A stretch of DNA of 64,000 bases from an uncultured Aquimarina sp. (lineage in GTDB: Bacteria; Bacteroidota; Bacteroidia; Flavobacteriales; Flavobacteriaceae): NCBI GenBank assembly GCA_947501475.1, contig CANMWA010000004.1, positions 248,001 through 312,000 of the forward strand. Direction: 5' to 3'. Position numbers and translations under genes: made by a program. Under the pieces are notes generated by a model. That model was given only the letters and a program-made list of their open reading frames with translations, ran no database searches and was not told the DNA's origin. Shown here piece after piece: positions 8,957-16,932 of this stretch (its first letter is position 1; the number at the start of each line of letters is the position of its first letter).

Positions 8957-10848
8957 GTTATTCAGCTTTTTATAAGGAGAGTATTAAGTTTCCAGAACGT
9001 TTTTGGAAATTTCAAGCCAATCAGTTAGAATGGTACAAAGCACCAGAAATTATTTTGTCTAAAGACAAATATGACTATAATCAATGGTTTAAAGACGGAG
9101 AGCTTAACTTGAGTTATTTGTGTATCGACAAACATATAAAAGATGGGTTTGGTGCGCAAAATGCTATCATTTATGATTCACCAGTAACCAATACTAAAGA
9201 ACATATTACATTCAATACTCTGCATAAAGAAGTGTCCAAACTGGCAGGGGGATTACAACGTTTAGGACTTCAAAAAGGAGATACAACAATTATTTATATG
9301 CCAATGATCCCGCAAGCATTATATGCAATGTTGGCTTGTGCTAGAATAGGAGTGATACATTCGGTTGTATTTGGTGGTTTTGCACCGCACGAATTGGCGA
9401 TTCGTATAGACGATTGTAAGCCTAAAGCGATCATTACAGCTTCTAATGGAGTAGAAGTTGAACGCATCATTCCTTATAAACCTTTTGTAGATGAAGCTTT
9501 TGCGAAAGCAGAACACAAACCAGAACACGTTATTGTTTTTGATAGACAATTAGACGTTGAAATCCCTAAACAACCGTATGATGTTGATTATATAAGATTA
9601 GTAAAAGAATCAACACAGGCTGAAGCTATTCCAGTAGCATCAACACATCCTTCTTATGTTTTATACACTTCAGGAACAACAGGTACTCCAAAAGGTATTA
9701 TTAGAGATACAGGTGGTTATGCCACTGCTTTAAAATTTTCTATGAAATATATTTATGGAGTAGATGAAGGAGATACCTTTTGGGCTGCAAGTGACGTAGG
9801 TTGGGTTGTTGGGCATAGCTATATTGTATATGGACCTTTATTAAATAGAAACACTACTGTTCTTTTTGAAGGTAAACCTATACAAACACCAGACGCCTCT
9901 GCTTTTTGGCGTGTGATTAGTGAACATAAAGTCAAAGTAATGTTTACAGCTCCTACAGCAATTAGGGCTATCAAAAAAGAAGATCCTAATGGTAAATTGA
10001 TAGAACAATTTGATATGTCCTGTTTAAAATACCAGTTTTTAGCAGGAGAGCGATGTGATGTTGCAACGTTAACCTGGACACAAGAAAAATTAAAAGTACC
10101 AGTAATTGATCATTGGTGGCAAACAGAGAGTGGTTGGCCAATGTTAGCTAATATGGTGGGTATAGAATTACAACCTATTAAACCTGGATCGGCAAATTTT
10201 CCTGTTTGTGGCTATGATATACAAATATTAAATGAAGAAGGAAAAGAAGTTGAAGCTGGAGTTGAAGGGTACGTTGCAGTAAAATTGCCATTGCCACCAG
10301 GAACTTTAAGTAATCTTTGGGGAAATCCAGACCGTTTTAAATCAGGTTATTTAGACCGTTTTTCGGGGTATTATTTTTCAGGAGATGGTGGTTATAAAGA
10401 CGATGATGGTTATGTATTTATAACCGGTCGGGTAGATGATATTATTAATGTGGCTGGGCATAGGTTATCTACCGCAGAAATGGAAGAAATCGTAGCCTCG
10501 CATCGATCTGTTGCAGAGTGCGCTGTATTTGGTGTGCATTGTGAATTAAAAGGGCAAAAGCCATTAGGATTGATCATTTTAAAGTCAGGAGAAGTTCCCA
10601 AAGATGACAGTATTCAAAATGAAATCATTCAAAATGTACGTAAAGAAATAGGTGCGGTAGCATCCTTTAGAAATGTGCTAATTGTTGAACGATTACCAAA
10701 AACACGCTCAGGAAAAATCCTGCGAAAATTGCTACGTAATATCGCCGATGAATATCAATTTAACATACCGTCAACAATTAACGACGTTTCAATAATAGAA
10801 GAAATCAAATCAATATATCAAGCCCAAAATATTGGGATTTATAAATAA
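8953..10848 (+). CDS. prpE: Propionyl/acetyl-CoA synthetase (PrpE/ACSS3-like, AMP-forming)
   Basis: This 631-residue ANL-superfamily enzyme converts a short carboxylic acid, ATP and CoA to acyl-CoA, AMP and PPi. Motifs visible are the P-loop-like YTSGTTGTPKGI, the VGWVVGHSYIVYGPL segment, WWQTESGWP, the hinge GRVDDIINVAGHRLS and the C-terminal catalytic Lys588 in RLPKTRSGKILRK. The phrase GTPKGIIRDTGGY, rather than the GMPKGMLHTTAGY of the neighbouring acetyl-CoA synthetase, groups it with PrpE and ACSS3 enzymes that favour propionate. It overlaps the small gene before it and is followed after 13 bp by acs. A propionyl-CoA carboxylase-like set at 19779-23407 supports a propionate role. Confidence 0.8.
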   Translation: MSYSAFYKESIKFPERFWKFQANQLEWYKAPEIILSKDKYDYNQWFKDGELNLSYLCIDKHIKDGFGAQNAIIYDSPVTNTKEHITFNTLHKEVSKLAGGLQRLGLQKGDTTIIYMPMIPQALYAMLACARIGVIHSVVFGGFAPHELAIRIDDCKPKAIITASNGVEVERIIPYKPFVDEAFAKAEHKPEHVIVFDRQLDVEIPKQPYDVDYIRLVKESTQAEAIPVASTHPSYVLYTSGTTGTPKGIIRDTGGYATALKFSMKYIYGVDEGDTFWAASDVGWVVGHSYIVYGPLLNRNTTVLFEGKPIQTPDASAFWRVISEHKVKVMFTAPTAIRAIKKEDPNGKLIEQFDMSCLKYQFLAGERCDVATLTWTQEKLKVPVIDHWWQTESGWPMLANMVGIELQPIKPGSANFPVCGYDIQILNEEGKEVEAGVEGYVAVKLPLPPGTLSNLWGNPDRFKSGYLDRFSGYYFSGDGGYKDDDGYVFITGRVDDIINVAGHRLSTAEMEEIVASHRSVAECAVFGVHCELKGQKPLGLIILKSGEVPKDDSIQNEIIQNVRKEIGAVASFRNVLIVERLPKTRSGKILRKLLRNIADEYQFNIPSTINDVSIIEEIKSIYQAQNIGIYK

Positions 10849-10861
10849 AAAATCAACCATA

Positions 10862-12769
10862 ATGAGTAATTATCACATAAAACATCTTGAAGAATACTAC
10901 CAGGTATATAGAAAATCTGTAAGAGATCCAGAAACATTTTGGGCAGAGGTAGCCGAAGAACATTTCATGTGGAGAAAAAAATGGAATAATGTATTGAGCT
11001 GGGATTTTACTAAACCTGAAATCAAATGGTTTGAAGGTGCACAACTTAATATCACAGAAAATTGCATTGATAGACATCTACGCAATAGAGGTCATAAAAC
11101 CGCTATACTTTTCGAACCTAATAACCCAGAAGAAGACGCACAACACATCACTTATAGACAATTACATGAGCGTGTGTGTAAGTTTGCCAATGTCCTTAAA
11201 GAACAAGGAGTAAAAAAAGGAGACAGAGTTTGTATTTACCTTCCTATGATTCCAGAATTAGCCATTTCTGTATTAGCATGCGCTAGAATAGGAGCTGTAC
11301 ATTCTGTAGTATTTGCTGGGTTCTCTGCGACAGCTCTTTCAACAAGAATAAACGATTGTAAAGCTACTATGGTCATCACATCAGATGGATCGTATCGTGG
11401 AGCCAAGACTATTGATTTAAAAGGCATCGTAGATGAAGCTTTAGAAAGTTGCCCAGGGGTAAAATCCGTTTTAGTTGCTAAGCGTATTGGTTCTGATATT
11501 ACTATGAAAGAGGGGCGAGATCATTGGTTACAGCCATTACTTGATAATGCCTACAAAGATTGTGTACCCGAAATTATGGATGCCGAGGATCCTTTATTTA
11601 TTCTATATACTTCAGGATCTACAGGAATGCCAAAAGGAATGTTGCATACTACTGCTGGATATATGGTATATACAGCCTATACCTTTAAAAATGTATTTCA
11701 GTATCAAGAAAATGATATCTATTGGTGTACTGCAGATATTGGTTGGATAACTGGGCATTCGTATATTGTATATGGCCCATTGGCTAATGGCGCTACTACC
11801 GTGATGTTCGAAGGAGTACCATCATACCCAGATTTTGGACGTTTCTGGGATATTGTACAAAAACACAAGATAACACAATTCTATACGGCACCTACAGCCA
11901 TTAGAGCATTAGCAAAAGAAAACTTAGATTATGTAACCAATCATGATCTCTCTAGCTTAAAAGTATTAGGAACCGTAGGAGAGCCAATCAATGAAGAAGC
12001 TTGGCATTGGTATAATGATCATGTGGGCAATAAAAAAAGCCCAATTGTTGATACATGGTGGCAAACAGAAACGGGTGGGATAATGATTTCGCCAATACCT
12101 TACTCTACACCAACAAAACCAACTTATGCGACCTTGCCTATGCCAGGAATACAACCTGCATTGATGGACGAAAACGGACAAGAGATAAAAGGAAATCAAG
12201 TCGATGGTCGATTGTGTATTAAGTTTCCGTGGCCATCAATGGCAAGAACCATTTGGGGAAACCATAAACGGTATAAAGAAACCTATTTTTCGGCTTTTGA
12301 GAATAAATATTTTACCGGCGATGGCGCATTGCGAGATGAAGTAGGATATTATCGTATTACAGGTAGAGTAGATGATGTTATTATCGTTTCAGGACACAAC
12401 TTGGGTACCGCACCGATTGAAGATGCAATCAATGAGCATCCTGCCGTTGCAGAATCTGCCATAGTAGGGTTTCCGCATGATGTAAAAGGAAACGCATTGT
12501 ATGGGTATGTTATTTTAAAGGAAACCGGAGAATCCCGTGATCGAGATAATTTAAGTAAAGAAGTCAATCAGCAGATTACTGAGCGCATTGGACCCATTGC
12601 CAAGTTAGATAAGATACAATTTGTACCTGGATTACCTAAAACTCGTAGCGGTAAGATTATGCGACGTATTTTGCGTAAGATTGCTTCAAAAGACACAAGT
12701 AACCTTGGGGATACTAGTACGTTGTTAAATCCAGAAGTAGTGCAGAAAATTATAGATGAGGCATTATAA
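10862..12769 (+). CDS. acs: Acetyl-coenzyme A synthetase
   Basis: This is a 635-residue AMP-forming acetyl-CoA synthetase of standard length. It shows YTSGSTGMPKGMLHT, the acetate-pocket region DIGWITGHSYIVYGPL, WWQTETGG, the hinge GRVDDVIIVSGHNLGT and the acetylatable catalytic Lys598 in LPKTRSGKIMRRILRK. I chose the ATG at 10862 (MSNYHIKHLEEYY) rather than the in-frame ATG at 10832, because the latter lies inside the previous gene and adds 10 residues (MGFINKKSTI) unlike the family. It is the second synthetase of the operon, probably coregulated by the CrbS-like system. Confidence 0.95.
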   Translation: MSNYHIKHLEEYYQVYRKSVRDPETFWAEVAEEHFMWRKKWNNVLSWDFTKPEIKWFEGAQLNITENCIDRHLRNRGHKTAILFEPNNPEEDAQHITYRQLHERVCKFANVLKEQGVKKGDRVCIYLPMIPELAISVLACARIGAVHSVVFAGFSATALSTRINDCKATMVITSDGSYRGAKTIDLKGIVDEALESCPGVKSVLVAKRIGSDITMKEGRDHWLQPLLDNAYKDCVPEIMDAEDPLFILYTSGSTGMPKGMLHTTAGYMVYTAYTFKNVFQYQENDIYWCTADIGWITGHSYIVYGPLANGATTVMFEGVPSYPDFGRFWDIVQKHKITQFYTAPTAIRALAKENLDYVTNHDLSSLKVLGTVGEPINEEAWHWYNDHVGNKKSPIVDTWWQTETGGIMISPIPYSTPTKPTYATLPMPGIQPALMDENGQEIKGNQVDGRLCIKFPWPSMARTIWGNHKRYKETYFSAFENKYFTGDGALRDEVGYYRITGRVDDVIIVSGHNLGTAPIEDAINEHPAVAESAIVGFPHDVKGNALYGYVILKETGESRDRDNLSKEVNQQITERIGPIAKLDKIQFVPGLPKTRSGKIMRRILRKIASKDTSNLGDTSTLLNPEVVQKIIDEAL

Positions 12770-12780
12770 TTATCAATAGT

Positions 12781-13278
12781 ATGCAGATTAACGATATAAA
12801 AAGCTTTCTGGAGTACTATTCTAAAATCAAGAATAGAACCAGAAAGCTTTTTGAATATATTCCTGAAGATAAAATAGAGTGGACCTATCAATCTGGTAAG
12901 TTTACTATTGGAGATAGTATACGTCATTTGGCCAACATAGAACGTTTTATGTATGCCGAAACGGTACAGTTTAAGCCTAGTTTGTATAATGGTTGTGGTA
13001 TTGAATACGCACATGGTTTGAAATCGATAATAGATTACTTTGATGAAATGAATACCGAGTCTATGGATATTTTTAGTCGGTTAACATCAGAAGAGCTACA
13101 AAAAAAATGCAAAACACCAGGAGGAATAGAAATTACCATTTGGAAATGGTTACGTGCCATGGTAGAACATGAAGTGCATCACCGCGGGCAATTATATCTC
13201 TATCTTGGGATGCTTGATCTAAAAACTCCTCCTATTTTTGGATTAACATCTGAAGAAGTAATTGCTAATAGTAAATAG
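12781..13278 (+). CDS. DinB-family protein
   Basis: This 165-residue protein has the DinB/YfiT four-helix-bundle pattern with a likely metal-binding His triad: one in GDSIRHLANIERF (about residue 44) and two in MVEHEVHHRGQLYLYLGML (about residues 121-127). Family members include thiol-dependent transferases and hydrolases, and many have no known substrate. It starts 11 bp after acs, so it may be the last gene of the operon, although a link to acetate metabolism is not evident. Confidence 0.9.
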   Translation: MQINDIKSFLEYYSKIKNRTRKLFEYIPEDKIEWTYQSGKFTIGDSIRHLANIERFMYAETVQFKPSLYNGCGIEYAHGLKSIIDYFDEMNTESMDIFSRLTSEELQKKCKTPGGIEITIWKWLRAMVEHEVHHRGQLYLYLGMLDLKTPPIFGLTSEEVIANSK

Positions 13279-13355
13279 CATAAGCTATAAAATATTATGT
13301 TGCAACAGATATAGTAATTATATAGTTATTTTAGTAAACTATATAGGTGTTTGAT

Positions 13356-14372
13356 ATGAATCTACATTACCTACAAAATAATAGAATACGCAACAGTTTG
13401 ATGATATTTATAGTGATTGCACTTAGCTGTGCGTGTAAAAGATTATCTGCCCAAGTACCTACTGCCAAATTACAAAAGATAGAAAATGCCTTTATAAAAG
13501 CATTTAATGATGGCGCAGTCGAAGAGTTTAGAGCCTTTTTTGATGAAGAAATGAAAAAACGGAATACCGTAAAAAAACTGAATACAAATTTTAGCCAAAC
13601 TGCATTACAGGTAGGAAATATCTGCGCCCTTATACTTGATGAATCACAAGAAAACTCTTTTACTTACAGGAGCGAACATGAAAAAATGATTACTCTAAAG
13701 GTGATCTTTAATGTAAATGATCATGGAAAAATCTCCAAAATGTCAGTTAACAGCGATTACAAGTATAAAAACGCCCCAGTATTAGAAAGAACCAAATCAA
13801 ACCTTATACTGCCGTTTCATGATGAGTGGTATGTGTTTTGGGGGGGTAAAAAAACAAGTGATAACTATCATAATACATATCCGAGTATGAAAGGTGCTTT
13901 TGATTTTTGGGTAATGGGCAGTAATGGTAAATCACATAGTAAAGGGGCTAACAAAAATGAAGACTTCTATGCCTTTGGTAAAGACATTATTGCCCCAGTA
14001 GATGCAAAAGTTGTCTATGCTTTTGATGAGGTACTTGATAACAAATGGCCAGCAATGAATCCCACTGCAGGAACAGGTAACGTAGTTCTCTTAGAAACAA
14101 AAAATAAAGAGTATATACTTCTTGGGCACTTAAAATACAAATCTATAAAAGTAAAAGAAGGCCAGATGGTAAAAAAAGGTCAGTTATTAGGCCTTTGTGG
14201 AAACTCTGGTAACTCTACCGAACCACACCTTCATTTTCAAGTACAAAACATACCTGATTTTACAGCAGCAAAAGGTGCTTGGGTACATTTTAATAAAATT
14301 AAAGTAAATGGTGTTATAAAAGAAGATTATATTCCTATTAGAAAGGACAAAATAAGTAACTTAGAAGACTAA
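13356..14372 (+). CDS. M23-family peptidase-like secreted protein with an altered zinc site
   Basis: I use the ATG at 13356, since the GTG at 13347 only adds three residues before the signal peptide. Residues 1-32 form a Sec signal (SLMIFIVIALSCACKRLSAQ). Residues 35-125 or so resemble the DUF3887-like domain that often precedes M23 peptidases. The LytM/M23 fold follows: FGKDIIAPVDAKVV, GHLK with His258, VKKGQLLGLCGNSGNS, then PHLHF with His291 and His293. In the usual HxxxD zinc motif the first His is replaced by Ala206 (AFGKD, Asp210). The protein may therefore bind zinc poorly, act as a non-enzymatic regulator, or use another ligand. Confidence 0.8.
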   Translation: MNLHYLQNNRIRNSLMIFIVIALSCACKRLSAQVPTAKLQKIENAFIKAFNDGAVEEFRAFFDEEMKKRNTVKKLNTNFSQTALQVGNICALILDESQENSFTYRSEHEKMITLKVIFNVNDHGKISKMSVNSDYKYKNAPVLERTKSNLILPFHDEWYVFWGGKKTSDNYHNTYPSMKGAFDFWVMGSNGKSHSKGANKNEDFYAFGKDIIAPVDAKVVYAFDEVLDNKWPAMNPTAGTGNVVLLETKNKEYILLGHLKYKSIKVKEGQMVKKGQLLGLCGNSGNSTEPHLHFQVQNIPDFTAAKGAWVHFNKIKVNGVIKEDYIPIRKDKISNLED

Positions 14373-14413
14373 GAATAGCTAAAATATTAGCTAATAAAAG
14401 TAAAAACTAAAAA

Positions 14414-15127
14414 ATGTTTGAAATGAAAGCTTATTTATTGCCTATTATTTTATTGACATTATTAATAGTATCTACTCCAAAAGGATTAGCACAAGAGAAG
14501 GATAAAACTATAACAGTAACGGGAACATCAGTGTTTAATCTATCACCAAACGAAGTGATTGTTAAAATAAGTTTTCAGGAGTATTTTCTTAATAATAAAG
14601 AGACATCCGATAATAAGGTCGCTATAGAAACTTTAGAAAAAAAAGTACGAGCATCTGTCAATACATTAAAGATTGATCAACAAAAAATTACAGTAGGATC
14701 TGCTCAAATCGTACGACCTTATAAAAACGGAATATATCAAAAGAGAAGACTAAATAAGTCACTTTTTGTATGCTTAGACAATATTGAACAGTATGTTAAT
14801 CTTACCAGAGCTTTAGAAAAAGATACGTTGTTTGATAAAATCATTACAGGTTTTTCGATTACCGAACTACGACATACCCAAAAAAAATCGTATGAAACCA
14901 AAAGTAGAGGCGAAGCCTATAAAAAAGCTCTCGAAAAAGCCGAATTGATTATCTCTCAATCTCCGCAAAATCTTGGAAAAGTAATACGAATCAGAGAGCT
15001 TAATAAAAATCAGGCTTCAAATCCTGAAGGCAGCTTTTATTCGGTAGAAAATTCTGATGGTGCTTCGGGTTTTACTCCTATCATAGTATCCTATACATTA
15101 GAGGTTACTTTTGAAATTATAGAGTGA
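14414..15127 (+). CDS. SIMPL (DUF541) domain secreted protein
   Basis: This 237-residue protein carries a signal peptide (hydrophobic LLPIILLTLLIV, cleavage near GLAQ). The SIMPL fold follows: KTITVTGTSVFNLSPNEVIV starts the domain, and FSITELRHTQ, the helical repeat SRGEAYKKALEKAELI and the final VSYTLEVTFEI are typical. SIMPL proteins are periplasmic and of unclear function. An ATG at 14423 would also give a usable signal peptide, so the exact start is open. It follows the M23 gene by 41 bp in the same direction. Confidence 0.85.
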   Translation: MFEMKAYLLPIILLTLLIVSTPKGLAQEKDKTITVTGTSVFNLSPNEVIVKISFQEYFLNNKETSDNKVAIETLEKKVRASVNTLKIDQQKITVGSAQIVRPYKNGIYQKRRLNKSLFVCLDNIEQYVNLTRALEKDTLFDKIITGFSITELRHTQKKSYETKSRGEAYKKALEKAELIISQSPQNLGKVIRIRELNKNQASNPEGSFYSVENSDGASGFTPIIVSYTLEVTFEIIE

Positions 15128-15313
15128 AAAAATCTTCAAGCATACTATAGTTTCTTTTAAATGAAAAAAGTTATTAATATTGAAACAAGAAAACCAGTGT
15201 TGTATATAATATTTCTATAGCCATTTGTAGATTTTTTTAGCATTTTATTGTCATTTTTATAAGAAAGATATGAGTATTTTGTAGTTGTATAGTACACAAT
15301 AAATAAACGCCTT

Positions 15314-15673
15314 ATGCAACCAAAAGAAGTAATTAAAGAATGGGTTTCTCTTTTTAATCAAGGTAAAGCAAGTGAGCTGGCAGAGCTATATCATATCGAT
15401 GCGATTAATCACCAAGTTGCCAATGATCCGATAATAGGAAAACAAGCAATAAAAGAAATGTTTATTACAGAGTTTGATACAGCAGAGATGACATGTATTC
15501 TAGAGCATATATTCGAAGATGGTGAATGGGCAATTATAGAGTGGAGGGATCCTCTAGGACTTCGTGGTTGTGGTTTTTTTCAAGTACTAGAGGGTAAGAT
15601 AAAGTTTCAGCGTGGGTATTGGGATAAACTTTCATTTTTGAAGATGCATAAACTTCCGATTCCTACCGAGTAA
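15314..15673 (+). CDS. SnoaL-like/NTF2-fold protein
   Basis: This 119-residue cytosolic protein has the polyketide-cyclase-like NTF2 fold: an N-terminal helix EVIKEWVSLFNQGKASELAE, YHIDAINHQVAND, the IIGKQAIKEMF loop and WAIIEWRDPLGLRGCGFF strands. Such proteins bind or transform small molecules, and no specific substrate is visible. It precedes the membrane LuxR-type regulator by 23 bp and may be cotranscribed with it. Confidence 0.85.
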   Translation: MQPKEVIKEWVSLFNQGKASELAELYHIDAINHQVANDPIIGKQAIKEMFITEFDTAEMTCILEHIFEDGEWAIIEWRDPLGLRGCGFFQVLEGKIKFQRGYWDKLSFLKMHKLPIPTE

Positions 15674-15696
15674 CTATATATTCTAAACCGATATAT

Positions 15697-16101
15697 ATGA
15701 TTCAATACTTTTCAAAATATAAAATGCTAATAGGTATATCTGTACTTATTGTTATTTGTGTATTGGTATTTAATGTGTTTTATTTTTCAATATATTATGG
15801 GTTTGTTCAGGTAAATTATATTAATTCTTTACTCTTGGTCCCTTTTATTGTACTTATTTTATCGTTTGGAATCATACTGGGGCGATCAAAACCATCAGAT
15901 CATATACCCCTTTTAAAGGATACGAGACTCACCTCAAGAGAAAAGGAGATAATAGCGCTTATTGTTCAAGGGAAGAAAAACATAGAGATAGCAGATAACC
16001 TTTATGTAGAGTTGTCGACAATTAAAACTCATATTAATAACATTTATAAAAAATTAAAAGTGAGTAATCGTACACAAATTAAAGAGAGATATAGCCAGTA
16101 A
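15697..16101 (+). CDS. Membrane-tethered LuxR-type HTH regulator
   Basis: The 134 residues comprise two hydrophobic helices (about 9-31 and 40-61, including LLLVPFIVLILSFGIILG), a short linker, and a complete C-terminal LuxR/GerE helix-turn-helix (LTSREKEIIALIVQGKKNIE, VELSTIKTHINNIYKKLKV; about residues 73-128). It has no receiver or ligand domain. The HTH would face the cytosol, which makes it a membrane-anchored transcription factor. Such minimal proteins are common in flavobacteria, and what they respond to is generally unknown. Confidence 0.88.
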   Translation: MIQYFSKYKMLIGISVLIVICVLVFNVFYFSIYYGFVQVNYINSLLLVPFIVLILSFGIILGRSKPSDHIPLLKDTRLTSREKEIIALIVQGKKNIEIADNLYVELSTIKTHINNIYKKLKVSNRTQIKERYSQ

Positions 16102-16205
16102 ATACTTATATCGATGTATTTCCACCCTTTTTTCCACCTCTGATTATTTAAATATCTCAATACAAATACCGAATCTTTGTAGGGTATAATCAAACATATA
16201 AAACG

Positions 16206-16739
16206 ATGAAACAAAAACTTTTAATTTCGTGTGTATCAGGAGCTCTTATTGCATTAACAGGAACTGTATTGATGTTTATGCTATTAGCCATAGATTTAGT
16301 TGGCCCTGCTTCTGTAAAAAATGACAATCTAATGTATGGTGGTACCATTTTGTTTATAGCATTGTATGTATTTCTATTGATAGGGATATTTATAGCACTT
16401 AAAAAAGTAAAAAAATTAAATAACGGTATTCTTATATTTTCAGAAGCTATAAAAATTGGATTGTTTACCAGCCTGGTCACGGCGCTGATAAGTGTGATTT
16501 TTACTGTAATATTTTATGAATTACTATATCCTACTTATAATCAAGAAATGGCTGAAGTAGTTACTTCAAAAATGAACAGTACAGACCTTACTACCGAGCA
16601 GATACAACAAAAGTTAAGCGAACAAATAAAATATTATAGTACAAGTGTACAAGCAAAGTTTTCATTTGTTGGTAATTTTATTACAGGGACGGTTTTTTCG
16701 GCATTGCTGGGGCTGTTTTTAAGAACCAAAAGAGTGTAG
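16206..16739 (+). CDS. DUF4199 membrane protein
   Basis: This 177-residue inner-membrane protein has four predicted helices: residues 7-30, 45-63, 80-105 (GLFTSLVTALISVIFTVIFY) and a C-terminal one in VGNFITGTVFSALLGLFLR. A conserved GILIFSEAIKIGLF segment and a soluble loop (YNQEMAEVVTSKM to YYST) precede the last helix. This is the DUF4199 pattern, widespread in Bacteroidota with no assigned function. The neighbouring LuxR-type membrane regulator is 104 bp upstream. Confidence 0.88.
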   Translation: MKQKLLISCVSGALIALTGTVLMFMLLAIDLVGPASVKNDNLMYGGTILFIALYVFLLIGIFIALKKVKKLNNGILIFSEAIKIGLFTSLVTALISVIFTVIFYELLYPTYNQEMAEVVTSKMNSTDLTTEQIQQKLSEQIKYYSTSVQAKFSFVGNFITGTVFSALLGLFLRTKRV

Positions 16740-16932
16740 TAACCTTTTTTATTCATAGAAAAATGAACCATTCGATAAATAAGCGTAGCTATAAGAAATT
16801 ATTTATGTATTGGTGTTGTTATTTGCGAACTAGCTTAATTTTCAGTAGATTAACAGTATTGTAAAATGAGGTCATAATCATAAGATTACTGATACAGCCT
16901 TTTAATTTCATTACAAATACTCTTAATTTACC

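Noticed and set aside
12568..13014. A 148-codon minus-strand open frame across the acs/DinB junction
   Set aside because: It lies antisense to two well-conserved genes, and its translation resembles no protein family.
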